Shown: positions 22,478 to 33,965, numbered from the stretch's first letter. The stretch: DNA of 64,000 nucleotides from Lactuca virosa (GCA_928212115.1 CAKMRJ010000001.1:363152332-363216331), one strand, 5' to 3'. The notes: generated from the letters alone by a model not told the origin. Numbers and translations are program-made.

Positions 22478-22566
<89 letters not shown>

Positions 22567-23021
22567 CTACTAAAATGTTGGGGTAAAGCATGGGTAGATA
22601 GTTGATGTGTGATAAAATGATGAGAGGCCTCGATGTTGTTGTTGTTAATCTAGTCATCTAGCGGAGTATGGATGACGACCACAGACTCTTTCTAGACTGT
22701 CATGTGGAACGCTGGCAGCTTCATAACCTGTAGGTGTTGTGGGCTTGATGTTCACCGGTGTACTCTATCCCCCTCATGGTTGCCTTTAGGATATCTATTG
22801 TTGAGGAAACCCCTTGCAGTAATGTCCGTCCCGATGAAAAATCCTAGATTAGGTCCCTTGAGATAGATGTTGTTTTAGGGACGTAAAGTGAGGATAACGG
22901 GAATGGGTAATCGGGTTATTGTTGGTTGGTGAAATTAAATATAATTATTTATTGTGGGTTGAAAACCCTATATGCTCACCAGGCTCCCAAGCCTGACCCA
23001 CTCAGTTTTGTTGTATTACAG
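22338..23021 (+). other. Candidate intron inside element D 5' LTR
   Basis: Donor CAA|GTGAGT at 22338 and acceptor TTGTATTACAG ending at 23021 enclose the (TA)n array. The acceptor context is also present in solo LTR F. Motif evidence only. Confidence 0.3.
22480..22561. repeat. (TA)n microsatellite, expanded
   Basis: About 40 TA units. The same site in the 3' LTR (29641-29652) has only about six, so the array grew after insertion. Confidence 0.95.
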
Positions 23022-23338
23022 GTAGTGGCGCGAGAGCATAAGTTGGATGACTTATCAAGATCTTTTGATATTAGACCAGTTGTTATATGTAACTGTTGTA
23101 TGGTCTATCTTTTGTTGTTTATGCTTTTGGTCTGTTTATCGGAACATGACATCCCGAATATTGTTATATAATGAAAATACATCACTTGATGAAATTCTTT
23201 GATAAACTTTATTTTATCATATTTTGTTTTGGGAACAAATTCCGCAACTCTTTCAAATCAATGGATTTACTCTGAAATTATTTTAAAAGCATAAATTAAA
23301 ACGGTCTTTTCTGGCCGTGATTTTGGGGATGTCACAGT

Positions 23339-23350
23339 TGGTATCAGAGC
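23339..23350 (+). other. Primer-binding site of element D, tRNA-iMet type
   Basis: TGGTATCAGAGC two bases after the 5' LTR. Confidence 0.92.
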
Positions 23351-23660
23351 ATTAGTTTAAGCGAACTAGGAATTTGTAGGATTTGTAGACTTAAACTTAG
23401 AATTCTAAGTGAAGATTGTTGGATGAGTGTCTGTGATATTTTAGACACGAGCACTAGTTTATTTTAGGAAAGTTGCCTAAAATGCTTTTATGTGCTAAAA
23501 GTTATATGTTTGCCATATATGATATTATTTGTTCGGATCTATGATTTGATGCCAACCGGATCTGGAGACCTTATGTGTTTAGGATTCTAAGCGTATGATT
23601 ACGGTATTAGAACTAGCATGTAAACGTTTTGGAATGATAAGGATGATTTAATTATCTATC

Positions 23661-26090
23661 ATGGATGAGGATCTAAATTCACCTTGTTCGGTGTATAGAT
23701 CAACGATGGCAAGAACAAGAAGTGGTGTTGGAAACGCAAACGAAAACAGGAATCAACCACCAGTGATTGAGCAAATACCTGTTGTAGCAGCAACACCTGA
23801 GCCAATGACAATGGCTGGTGTACAATTGATGATTCAGACGATGTTGGATCGTCAGATGGAAGAAACTAGACGTCTGCTGCAGCAGAATCGTGAAGAACCT
23901 TCGATGCCGATTGTACAGCCCGAATTAAGTGAAGGGCATTCGGAAGGAGGAAACTTCAGTGGGACTGTTGGTCAAGCCAAACCACCGATTGTTAGGCAAA
24001 TCAACCAGGATGGAGGAAATGATGGGCGTGGCTGTAAGTACAAGGATTTCATGGCATCCAAACCACCATGTCTATCCGGAAGCCCGACGCCGGTAGAAGT
24101 TATAAACTGGATCTCCGAAATGGAGACTATGTTTGAAAGTTGCGAGTGCAGCAACCGACAGAAGACCGCTCTTGCGATCCCTCTGTTAAAATCTGGGGTA
24201 CTAAGCTGGTGGAAGTTACTAGGTGACTCGATGCCCAAGGGAGAAGCTAGCAAAATGTCTTGGGAAGACTTTGTGGTGCAACTCAAATTGCAATACTGCT
24301 CCGAGCAGGACCTTTTGGAAATCAATAACGAGTTTCAGAATATGAAGAAGGGAAAGATGTGCGTTACTGAATACGCTGTAAGTTTCACAGAAAAGATGAA
24401 GCTTATCCCATACCTAGTACGAACAGAACTCTCTAAGGTCAACAAGTTTGCCCTCGGACTACCAGCGGACTATGGTCCAATGGTTAAGCAAGCAACCACA
24501 TTGAAAGCCGCCATATGGGCTGCTAGAAATGTTGAGACCCAGATCAGGGAGAAGGGTCTGGAGAGGTCAGAGGTTGGTGAGAAGAGGAAATTCGACGGAT
24601 CCTCGGGGTCCAGCAAAAAGGGTAAATTCTCAAAGTCTAGTTCGAGAGGAGGTGGAGGAGGCAAAGCGAAATGGTGCGACAAATGCAAGAAGAAGCATCT
24701 TGGGAAATGTGGCGGGGAAGCCACATGCTTCAAATGTGGAAAGCCAGGGCATTATACCAACGAATGCACCCTTACCAAGAGAGTTTGCTATGGGTGTGGT
24801 GAGGAGGGGCACATCTCGAGAGATTGTCCGAAGAAGGAGGCAGCAAAACCCAACATTCCGCCAAAGCCGAAGGCGAGAGCCTTCCAGATGACACTGGAAG
24901 CTGCTAAAGATGAAGCTGATGTCGCTTCAGGTACCTTTCTCGTAAACGAATTGCTTGCCCAAATTTTATTTGATTCTGGAGCCAACTACTCCTTTATTTC
25001 GTATGAATTTGGTAAAAAAGTAGCTTTGCCTGTCGATAGACTAGATAATGCTTTATTAGTCGAAGTTGCTAGTGGCAAGTTTGTACCTGTTAGCCATCGT
25101 ATGAAAAACATCTTAATTGACTTGAATGGGAATAAGTTTCACGAGGAATTATTGCCTATCGAACTTAACGGTTTCGGCATCGTGTTGGGAATGGATTGGC
25201 TTAGCGCCAATGACGCCGAGATATTGTGCAGAAAGAAGATAGTAAAAGTAAACCCGCCAGGGAAAGAGTCATTTATGGTGTATGGGGACAAACGCAGAGT
25301 AAATTCTGGAATCATTTCGCTAATGAAAGCCAGAAAGTGTTTGGCCAAAGGATGTACATCATATTTGGCATTCGTGATCGATGCTAAGAAGGAGAAAAAG
25401 GAGATGCAGAGCATTCCTGTCGTGTGTGATTATCCGGAAGTATTTCCCGAAGATCTTCCCGGATTACCGCCTGATAGACAAGTGGAGTTTAGAATAGACT
25501 TGTTACCAGGGACGACACCAATAGCAAAGGCACCTTACCGATTAGCACCGACGGAGATGAAGGAGCTGATGATGCAACTTCAGGAGTTATTGGACAAAGG
25601 TTTCATTAGACCTAGTTCATCACCCTGGGGAGCTCTGGTGTTTTTCGTGAAGAAGAAAGATGGAAGTATGAGAATGTGCATCGATTACAGAGAGCTGAAC
25701 AAGGCAACAATAAAGAATAGATATCCATTGCCGAGGATTGATGACATGTTCGATCAACTACAAGGTTCAAGTTATTTTTCAAAGATCGACCTAAGGTCAG
25801 GATATCATCAGTTGAAGGTGAGAGAGCAAGATATCGAGAAGACTGCATTCAGAACACGATATAGACACTACAAGTTTTTGGTTATGTCGTTTGGACTAAC
25901 CAATGCTCCAGCAGCATTCATGGATTTAATGAACAGAGTTTGTAATCCGTTCCTTGATAAATCTGTGATACTATTCATAGATGACATTCTGATTTACTCG
26001 AAAAGCCAAGAGGAGCATGACAGACACTTGCGAGAAGTGTTGGAAGTCTTGAAAAAGGAGAAGGTGTATGAAAAAGTTCTCCAAATGTGA
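23661..26090 (+). CDS. Element D Gag-protease-RT polyprotein (809 residues before a frameshift)
   Basis: Gag capsid occupies about residues 115-310 (KYKDFMASKPPCLSGSPTP, WWKLL). A Cys-rich CDKCKKKHLGKC begins near 339 and two CCHC knuckles lie at 356-369 and 376-389. The protease active site LFDSGANYSFIS has its Asp at residue 438. RT follows with FVKKKDGSMRMCIDYRELNK and the catalytic FIDDILIYSKS, Asp 774-775. The first ATG is 23661, but an in-frame ATG at 23706 (MARTRS) could be the real start. An extra A near 26068-26074 shifts the frame at the end of RT. Confidence 0.9.
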   Translation: MDEDLNSPCSVYRSTMARTRSGVGNANENRNQPPVIEQIPVVAATPEPMTMAGVQLMIQTMLDRQMEETRRLLQQNREEPSMPIVQPELSEGHSEGGNFSGTVGQAKPPIVRQINQDGGNDGRGCKYKDFMASKPPCLSGSPTPVEVINWISEMETMFESCECSNRQKTALAIPLLKSGVLSWWKLLGDSMPKGEASKMSWEDFVVQLKLQYCSEQDLLEINNEFQNMKKGKMCVTEYAVSFTEKMKLIPYLVRTELSKVNKFALGLPADYGPMVKQATTLKAAIWAARNVETQIREKGLERSEVGEKRKFDGSSGSSKKGKFSKSSSRGGGGGKAKWCDKCKKKHLGKCGGEATCFKCGKPGHYTNECTLTKRVCYGCGEEGHISRDCPKKEAAKPNIPPKPKARAFQMTLEAAKDEADVASGTFLVNELLAQILFDSGANYSFISYEFGKKVALPVDRLDNALLVEVASGKFVPVSHRMKNILIDLNGNKFHEELLPIELNGFGIVLGMDWLSANDAEILCRKKIVKVNPPGKESFMVYGDKRRVNSGIISLMKARKCLAKGCTSYLAFVIDAKKEKKEMQSIPVVCDYPEVFPEDLPGLPPDRQVEFRIDLLPGTTPIAKAPYRLAPTEMKELMMQLQELLDKGFIRPSSSPWGALVFFVKKKDGSMRMCIDYRELNKATIKNRYPLPRIDDMFDQLQGSSYFSKIDLRSGYHQLKVREQDIEKTAFRTRYRHYKFLVMSFGLTNAPAAFMDLMNRVCNPFLDKSVILFIDDILIYSKSQEEHDRHLREVLEVLKKEKVYEKVLQM

Positions 26091-26449
26091 TTTTTGGATT
26101 CGAGTAGTCTAATTCTTGGGTCACGTGGTCAACCAAGAAGGGATAATGGTTGATCCAGCAAAGATTGAAGCTGTAATGAAGTGGGAACAACCAAAAAGTC
26201 CCACGGAGATCCGAAGCTTTTTAGGATTAGCCGGATATTACCGAAGGTTTATCCAAGGCTTTTCTACGATTTCTACTCCATTAACAGCTTTGACCCACAA
26301 AGGAGCTGCTTATGCTTGGAGTGATAAGCATAGAGAAGCATTCGAGTTGCTAAAGAAGAAGCTATGTGAGGCACCGATTTTTCTCTACCCGATGGGTTGA
26401 AGACTTCGCTGTTTATAGCGATGCGTCTGGGGTTGGATAGGGTTGTGTT
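26091..26449 (+). pseudogene. Element D RT thumb to RNase H, lesion cluster
   Basis: After the frameshift the expected sequence resumes with a TAA at 26110-26112 where CAA is usual, then FLGHVVNQEGIMVDPAKIEAV and AGYYRRFIQGFS. A missing base near 26397 shifts the frame again. RNase H starts with VYSDASG and meets a TAG at 26438-26440. Confidence 0.85.
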
Positions 26450-28237
26450 TTGACCCAAAGAGATAAGGTGATCGCGTATGCATCTCGACAGCTGAAAGAG
26501 CATGAAAGGAACTACCCCACTCATGATTTGGAGTTGGCAGCGGTAGTTTTCGCTCTAAAGATATGGAGGCATTACCTCTATGGCACGAAGTGCAAACTTT
26601 TCACTGATCATAAGAGTCTTCAATATCTCTTTAATCAGAAAGAATTGAATATGAGGCAGCGACGCTGGCTAGAACTACTTAAGGACTACGACTGTGAGAT
26701 ACTTTACCACCCCGGTAAAGCAAATGTTGTTGCTGATGCTCTCAGTCGGAAAGTCAATCTTGAAAGAAAAAGGCCAAGAGCGTTAAGAATAGAAGTTGTC
26801 TCGACCATTATGGAAAGTATAAAGAAAGCTCAAGAGGAAGCTTCTGAAAAGAATGACCGAAAGGAGGAACGTTTGGGCAAAACGTTGGTGTTTGGTACAA
26901 ACGGTCATGGACTGAAGGTATTCCAAGGTCGTATTTGGGTACCTAAGTCAGGAGGGATAAGAGATCTTCTGATGGAAGAAGCTCACAAAACCATGTACTC
27001 AATTCATCCTGGCAGCACTAAAATGTATAGGGACCTGAAACCCTATTACTGGTGGCCGACGATGAAGCTTGATATTGCAAAGTACGTGGCGGAGTGTGTG
27101 ACATGTGCGCGGGTCAAGGCACAACATCAGAAACCATACGAGAGTTTAGAACCGTTACCTGTGCCTATGGGTAAATGGGAAGACATTGCTATGGATTTTG
27201 TCACTAAACTGCCCAGAACAAAGAATGGTCACGACATGATTTGGGTGGTCGTTGATCGCTTCACTAAGAGTGCGCATTTCATAGCAGCCAATGAGAAATG
27301 GTCTATGGATAAGCTTGCGAATTCTTATGTGAAGGAAATTGTGAGGCTTCACAGTGTTCCATTAACGATTGTGTCAGATCGTGACAACCGTTTCACCTCA
27401 CGATTTTGGAGAAGTCTACAAGAGGAATTGGGTACCAAGTTGTGTTTGAGTACAGATTACCATCCACAGACTGATGGTCAGAGCAAACGGACGATACAAA
27501 CACTTGAAGATATGCTGAGAGCATGTACCCTAGAATTCCAAGGTAACTGGGATAAACATTTACCTTTGATAGATCTTTCCTACAATAATAGTTTCCACTC
27601 GAGCATAAAGATGGCACCTTATCAAGCTTTGTACGGACAGAAGTGTCGTACGCCGTCTTGTTGGCTTGAGGCTGAGGAAAAGCAGTTTATGGGACCGGAG
27701 ATAGTCCATCAAACTGCTGAAAAGTTGAAAATAATTAAGGAGAGAATGTTAGCAGCTCAGGATCGTCAAAAGAGCTATGCTGACAACAAGCGAAGACTGA
27801 TGACTTTTGAAGTTGGAGATTCAGTTTTGCTTAAAGTCTCACCGTGGAAGGGACTTATACGATTTGGTAAAAGGGGAAAGTTAAGTCTAAGGTTTATTGG
27901 ACCGTTTAAAGTTCTTCAGAGGATTGGGAACCAAGCTTACAAGCTAGAATTACCCGAAGAACTGAATGGGATTCATAACACTTTCCATGTGTGTTATTTG
28001 AGGAAGTTCACGGGAGAAGTTCCCGATATAATTCCAATTTCTGAATTAAGAATTGATGAAAACAAAAGGTTGATTGAAGAACCAGAGGCAATCGTTGACC
28101 GAAAGACTAAGAAGTTGCGACGCAAGATGGTCGAGTTAGTGCTTGTCCGTTGGAAACATACGAATGGGCCAAATCTCACCTGGGAGACGGAGAGTGACAT
28201 GATGGGTCGCTATCCGCATTTTTTTGTTGGTGTGTGA
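26450..28237 (+). CDS. Element D RNase H and integrase with chromodomain-like tail
   Basis: RNase H (LELAAVVFALKIWRHYLYG, FTDHKSLQY, DALSRK) is followed by the HHCC zinc-binding region (CVTCARVKAQHQ) and the integrase core: MDFVTKLP, VSDRDNRF and QTDGQSKRTIQ. The last motif normally reads QSERTIQ; here the catalytic Glu codon is AAA (27485-27487), Lys, so strand transfer should fail. The C-terminal GPFKV block and an LVRWKHTNGPNLTWE tail fit a chromodomain-like end. The frame has no ATG at its start because it is the continuation of pol. Confidence 0.88.
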   Translation: MTQRDKVIAYASRQLKEHERNYPTHDLELAAVVFALKIWRHYLYGTKCKLFTDHKSLQYLFNQKELNMRQRRWLELLKDYDCEILYHPGKANVVADALSRKVNLERKRPRALRIEVVSTIMESIKKAQEEASEKNDRKEERLGKTLVFGTNGHGLKVFQGRIWVPKSGGIRDLLMEEAHKTMYSIHPGSTKMYRDLKPYYWWPTMKLDIAKYVAECVTCARVKAQHQKPYESLEPLPVPMGKWEDIAMDFVTKLPRTKNGHDMIWVVVDRFTKSAHFIAANEKWSMDKLANSYVKEIVRLHSVPLTIVSDRDNRFTSRFWRSLQEELGTKLCLSTDYHPQTDGQSKRTIQTLEDMLRACTLEFQGNWDKHLPLIDLSYNNSFHSSIKMAPYQALYGQKCRTPSCWLEAEEKQFMGPEIVHQTAEKLKIIKERMLAAQDRQKSYADNKRRLMTFEVGDSVLLKVSPWKGLIRFGKRGKLSLRFIGPFKVLQRIGNQAYKLELPEELNGIHNTFHVCYLRKFTGEVPDIIPISELRIDENKRLIEEPEAIVDRKTKKLRRKMVELVLVRWKHTNGPNLTWETESDMMGRYPHFFVGV

Positions 28238-28257
28238 TTCCGGGGACGGAATCATTC

Positions 28258-28272
28258 TAAGGTGGAGAGAAT
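28258..28272 (+). other. Polypurine tract of element D
   Basis: AAGGTGGAGAGAAT directly before the 3' LTR. Confidence 0.8.
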
Positions 28273-30427
28273 TGTAACGCCCGTTTTTCTGGGCCAGGCA
28301 TTAATGATGATGTGATAGTCTAGGTTGACCTTTGTAACCCATTTTGAAATAATAAGAATGTATTATTTGAGTATTATGTGTTTTATGCTTAATAGCTTAA
28401 TTGTGTGGCTTAAATGAATTAAGAATAAAAATAAGCGTGAAAATGAAATGTTAGATAAACCCAATATTGATACATGAAGAAGTAGTGGTCGTGACAAGGT
28501 TTCCGGATATATAAAGAATGCCGAAATCCGAGATATAACGAAGAAGTTATGATCTGTCGAAGTTTCGCGACAGAACCGGCACGACGCCGAGTGACGTAAA
28601 ATATGAATTTAAGATAGAGTGATATCTAGCCTTAGTGATCTAAACGAAAGTCATAGAATATGTTAAACCGAGAGCGTACATAAAAAGAAAGTCTAAATCT
28701 GACTTCGTATGAAGAAGTTATGATTTTTTGAAGTTTCGACTTAGCAGTGTACAGCCCGAAGTTCGAATATGGGATCGAGCGATATTTAGCCAAAACTTTC
28801 TAAATAAGAATCGAAGATCTCATCGATAGTAGTGCAACGACGGAAAGACAGACGAAAACGGACGTCAGATGAAGGAGTTATGAATTTCTAACGGAGTTTT
28901 CCTGTCCCGGCCTACTAAAAATAGTATATTATTAATATATTAAAAATAATGTCAAAATTATCCTACAAAGTCTAAATGAAAGTTGTAGATCTTGTTTTTA
29001 CCTACGCGTGGAAAAAAAGAACGTCGAAAACGGAGTTCGTATGCGAAAGTTATGAATTTCTGAAGTTGGGGGCGCGAAACCCCAAGACTGTCAGATACCA
29101 CGACGTGGCATGTCTTCTGACGCCTTCTGGAGCCTGACAGAGCAAGTGGACGATGACGCATGCACTGACGTTCAAGCCCACGACGTGGAAACACTGTCCA
29201 CTACGTGGAAAATGAAAAATTTGCCCTATAAATAGATTTGAAAGGGCAGCCGGCCAAGGTTGCTAATTCACCCTTCTCTCACCCATATTACCTCGATTTA
29301 CGTGCAAAGAAGTACCCCCGAAGCCCCGGTATCATCCCGAGACCCGAAGCAAGTCCCGAACCCCGAAGATTTCGAGAAGAAAAGAGTTTCCGAGCCGAAG
29401 CTCTGCCCGCGAGAAGTCCGGTGTGTGAAGATATCCCGGATCCATTGAAGAATTTCTACTTTTAAAGCCGTAGTGCTGTCTGATCATCTTCTGATTAAGT
29501 GAGTGTGTAGTTACTTTCTTCTAATACATAGATATGAAGTATCTCTATAAGAATACGTGCTATGTGTTGCATATTATATGTTATCTGGTTTGAGTATTGA
29601 ATGGATATATTATACATGATTTAAAGTTGTATATGTATGTTTATATATATATTTTATCTACTAAAATGTTGGGGTAAAGCATGGGTAGATAGTTGATGTG
29701 TGATAAAATGATGAGAGGCCTCGATGTTGTTGTTGTTAATCTAGTCATCTAGCGGAGTATGGATGACGACCACAGACTCTTTCTAGACTGTCCTGTGGAA
29801 CGCTGGCAGGTTCATAACCTGTAGGTGTTGTGGGCTTGATGTTCACCGGTGTACTCTATCCCCCTCATGGTTGCCTTTAGGACATCTATTGTTGAGGAAA
29901 CCCCTTGCAGTAATGTCCGTCCCGATGAAAAATCCTAGATTAGGTCCTTTGAGATAGATGTTGTTTTAGGGACGTAAAGTGAGGATAACGGGAATGGGTA
30001 ATCGGGTTATTGTTGATTGGTGAAATTAAATATAATTATTTATTGTGGGTTGAAAACCCTATATGCTCACGAGGCTCCCAAGCCTGACCCACTCAGTTTT
30101 GTTGTATTATAGGTAGTGGCGCGAGAGCATAAGTTGGATGACTTATCAAGATCTTTTGATATTAGACCAGTTGTTATATGTAACTGTTGTATGGTCTATC
30201 TTTTGTTGTTTATGCTTTTGGTCTGTTTATCGGAACATGACATCCCGAATATTGTTATATAATGAAAATGCATCACTTGATGAAATGCTTTGATAAACTT
30301 TATTTTATCATATTTTGTTTTGGGAACAAATTCCGCAACTCTTTCAAATCAATGGATTTACTCTGAAATTATTTTAAAAGCATAAATTAAAACGGTCTTT
30401 TCTGGCCGTGATTTTGGGGATGTCACA
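28273..30427 (+). mobile_element. Element D 3' LTR
   Basis: 2155 bases, same ends and modules as the 5' LTR. It is shorter because of the small TA tract and a 20-base loss between two dyads near 29096. Confidence 0.93.
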
Positions 30428-30432
30428 AAACA

Positions 30433-30965
30433 CAATAATAAACAATTGACAAACGGTGGTAAACAAACTCATAAATAATTCTCTATTATTTAATCACCAA
30501 AAGTCAGTTATATTTACTTGTTATAAGTTTCAAAATAACTATCTAACTACTAAAACTAATATCATCTTTCACACCAATGCTCCTATCATGCTGAACGTGC
30601 TTAACCCTACTCAGACCCTTTGTGAAGGGATCTGCAGGATTCTCTTCAGATGACACCCTATTTACAACGAGGTGACCTTCTTTTACTCTATGTCTAATGA
30701 AATGGTATTTTATGTCTATATGTCTTGATCTACCGTGATCTCTTGGTTCATTTGTTAAGGAAACCGTCCCTTCATTATCACAGGAAATCTCCATTGGCTC
30801 CTTGATGGATGAAACAATTCCAAGGTCTCCGATGAAGTTCTTCAACCAAATCGCCTCCTTTGATGCTTCGCTCGGCGCTATGTACTCTGATTCACAGGTA
30901 GAATCAGCTACCATCTCCTGTTTAGAACTTTTCCAGGTTACTGCTCCTCCATTTAGGGTAAACAC
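30433..30965 (-). pseudogene. Element C RNase H and pol 3' end
   Basis: Minus strand from 30965 encodes the copia RNase H with VTWKSSKQEMVADSTCESEY, DNEGTVSLTNEP and RHIDIKYHFIRHRV. The usual A of ADSTCESEYIA is kept. Left of about 30543 the 3' untranslated region begins and continues at 21101 beyond element D. Confidence 0.82.
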
Positions 30966-30999
30966 CCAGCCAGATTGAGAACGGAAGTTATCTATGTCT

Positions 31000-32105
31000 G
31001 TTTAAAAGCCGACGTCACTATACCCTGTTACTCTCAATATATCAGTGCCACCAAGTACAATGACCTAGTCCTTAGTTCTTCGCAGATACTTGAGAATATT
31101 CTTAACTACTATCCAATGAGCTCTAACTGTATTTCCCTAATAACGACTGACCATGCTCAAAGAAAAAGCCACATCAGGGCAAGTACATGTCATAGCATAC
31201 ATAATAGATCCAACGACGGAAGCATATGGAACTCTACTCATTTCTGCTATCTCTCCATCAATACTCGGGCTCTGAGTCTTACTTGGTTAGGTATTACTCT
31301 TTATAGGTGCCAGTTCTCATTTCTTGGAATTCTCCATACTAAAACATTATAACACCTTTTCCAAATATGTACTTTGACTAAGTCCAATTAGTCTTTTACT
31401 CCTGTCTCTCAGAATCCTTATCCCTAGAATATAGGCAGCCTCTCCTAGATCCTTCATAGCGAAACACTTTCCAAGCCAAGATTTTACCTCTTGCAAAGTT
31501 GGAATGTCGTTTCCTATAAGAAATACGTCATCGACATATAACACAAGGAAAGTGATTATACTCCCACTAGCTTTGACATATACGCAAGACTCATCTTCAC
31601 TTCTAAAGAAGCCAAACTATTTGACCTTCTCATCAAAGCAAAGATTCCATCTGCGAGAAGCTTGTTTCAATCCATAGATTGATTTCTCAAGCTTACAAAC
31701 TCTATTTGGATATTTTGCATCTACAAAAACTTATGGATGACTCATGTAAACATTTTCAGCCAGTTTCCCATTAAGCATAGTGGTTTTCACATCTATCTGC
31801 CAGATTTCATAGTCATGAAAGGCAGGTATGGCTAGCATTACCCTAATAGATTTTATCTTGGCCACTGGTGAGAAGGTCTCATCATAGTCAACCCTTGGGG
31901 TTTGAGTAAAGCCCTTCGCAACCAGTCGAGCCTTGAAAGCGTGCACCTTTCCATCTATGTCGGTATTTTTCTTGAAGATCCATTTGCACCCAACTGTCTT
32001 ACGACATGGTACATTCTCAACCAAATTCCAAATTTGATTGTCATACATGGACTTGATCTCGCTGTCCATTGCCTCTTTCCACTTGGCTGACTCAAGGCCT
32101 TCCAT
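31000..32105 (-). pseudogene. Element C reverse transcriptase
   Basis: Minus strand shows KTVGCKWIFKKNTDIDG, FKARLVAKGFTQ, DYDETFSPVAK and IWQIDVKTTMLNG at 31731-32105. MLYVDDVFLIGND, with the YVDD active site, lies at 31347-31544. Several stops separate these pieces. Confidence 0.83.
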
Positions 32106-32576
32106 TGCTTCCTTCTAGTTAGCTGGTTCATCCAAATTTACCATTGTATTATCATTGATAAACATATCACCATATGTAGTGATATGGAAACCATATAACT
32201 CAGGTTGCATTCTAATTCTTGTGGAACGTCTAAGAGGTAATGATTCGTCAATCGGTTCAACTGGAATTTCTTCCTCAAGTTGAGCCCTAGCATCTCTAGA
32301 TGTTCCTTCATCGTTTGACTCTTGAATTCCTTTACGATCAATGATACTCCCACCGTCCTCTTTGCATACGAGCTCTCTCTCACGAAAGACTCCCCTTCGT
32401 GCTACAAAGACCATGTTCTCACTAGGTCTGTAGAACAAATATCCAAAGGACTTCTGTGGGTAGCCGATGAAAATACATCTCTTACTTCGAGGCTCAAGCT
32501 TGTTGTGAATCTCTCGTCTAACGAAAGCTTCACAACCCCAAACCTTGATATGTTCTATTGAGGGAACCTTCCATGT
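32106..32576 (-). pseudogene. Element C integrase-RT linker
   Basis: Minus-strand frame 32115-32438 carries PLRRSTRIRMQPELYGF, the motif before RT in many copia elements, and FYRPSENMVFVARRGVF. A stop separates it from RT. Confidence 0.7.
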
Positions 32577-33545
32577 TCACATCTCGTGAGGTGTTTTGGC
32601 AACCTTCTTTGTTGGGACAAGATTAAGAATATGTGAGGCAGTCTCTAAGGCATACCCACAGAGTGAGACTGGAAGAGAAGATTGAATCATCATGGAACGA
32701 ACCATGTCCAACAAGGTTCGATTACGCCTCTGAGCCACACCATTAAGTTGTGGTTTCCTACGAGGAGTCAATTGTGAAACTATTTCACATTCCTTGAGGT
32801 AGTCGTGAAACTCGATATTAAGATACTCACCGCCTCTATCGGATCTAAACATATTTATCTTCCTGCCCAATTGATTCTCGACTTCTTGATTAAACTCTTT
32901 GAACTTTTCAAAGGTTTCTGACTTATGCTTGATTAAGTAGATATAGCCATATCTGCTATAATCATCAGTTAAAGTCACATAGAATCGATTTGCATCCCTT
33001 GTGGTGGATCTGAAGGGCCCACACACATCTGCATGTATGAGATCCAACAAACCTTCACCTCTTTCACAAGATCCAGTGAAAGGTGATTTTGTCATCTTAC
33101 CCAATAGACAAGATTCACATGTACCATCTGACCTTAGGTCAAATGATTCCAACACTCCATCATTTTGGAGTTGGGAAATGTGTTTCTTGTTAACATGTAC
33201 AAGACGACAATGCCATAAGCATGCTTTGTCGAAACCATTAGACAAATCTATTTGAAAAACACTATTACCTAAATTGTCTACAATCATTACAGTTTTGTAC
33301 ACCATCACAAGGTAAAGCTTCAAAATAAAAAACACCAATTTTATAAGCAGAAATAGAACCATTCTCATCATTAAAAGAATATCTAAAACCTTGTTTAAAT
33401 AATGCATGAAAGGAAATAATGTTTCGTGTCATTTATGACGAGTATTAACAATTTATTAAATCTAATCCTAACCCATTACTAAACACTAAGCCATAAACTC
33501 CAATCTTTGTGACAGGTGAAGATCGCCTATTCCCCATGATCAAGT
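32577..33545 (-). pseudogene. Element C integrase
   Basis: Minus strand: GAG-pre-integrase segment LWHCRLVHVNKKHISQLQ and CESCLLGKMTKSPF, then the DDE core with LIHADVCGPF, FRSDRGGEY and RRNRTLLDM. The catalytic Glu position reads QRRNRTL where QRRNRTLLDM is the copia norm. An ANRFYVTLTDDYSRYGYIY block is intact. The N-terminal side is broken near 33410. Confidence 0.82.
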
Positions 33546-33965
33546 TCATCCTTCCGTGCTCCACATCCTCACTTTTTTTTGCCGCTGCAAATCACAACAA
33601 ATGTGAAATCCACATCCTGTATCAAGGACCCAAGAACGGGAACATGAGGAGTTATTAGATAAGATAGTGTATATACCTGCCGAATTTGGCTTCACCTTTC
33701 CATATTTGATATCTTGCAAGTATTTTGGGCAGCTTTGTTTCCAATGTCCTTTGTCGTTGCAGTAGAAGCAAGTGGCTTCTTTAGGATCAGAGACAGGGGG
33801 AACATCAGAACTGGATTTTCCTTTGGGTCCACAGCTTGATAACCCAACGTGAGATTTTCCTTTCCAGTTTTTCTTAGGAGGACCTTTCATATTTTTCCTT
33901 TTCCCTTGACCTATGGCCAGAACTGGAGTAGTAGCAGGAGTGGAGGCAACACTCTTTCCCTTCAT
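33546..33965 (-). pseudogene. Element C gag zinc knuckle and protease start
   Basis: CFYCNDKGHWKQSC is a CCHC knuckle, and SWVLDTGCGFHIC is the copia protease active site (D-T-G). The frame ends at 33546 in a short insertion-rich stretch. Confidence 0.82.

Larger units (their letters stand above)
21102..23336 (+). mobile_element. Element D 5' LTR
   Basis: 2235 bases, TGTAACGCCCG...GGGGATGTCACA. Two CCACGACGTGG-type pairs (21918, 21938; 22018, 22038) precede TATAAATA at 22067. A long (TA)n array lies at 22480-22561. Confidence 0.93.
21102..30427 (+). mobile_element. Element D: nearly intact Ty3/gypsy chromovirus, target duplication AAACA
   Basis: LTRs 21102-23336 and 28273-30427, flanks AAACA (21097-21101 and 30428-30432), primer site 23339-23350, polypurine tract 28258-28272. 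A single gag-pol frame spans the interior with only four visible lesions before the integrase. The LTRs differ by scattered substitutions and two length changes, so this is the youngest complete element in the nest. It has no gag-protease insert. Confidence 0.95.
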
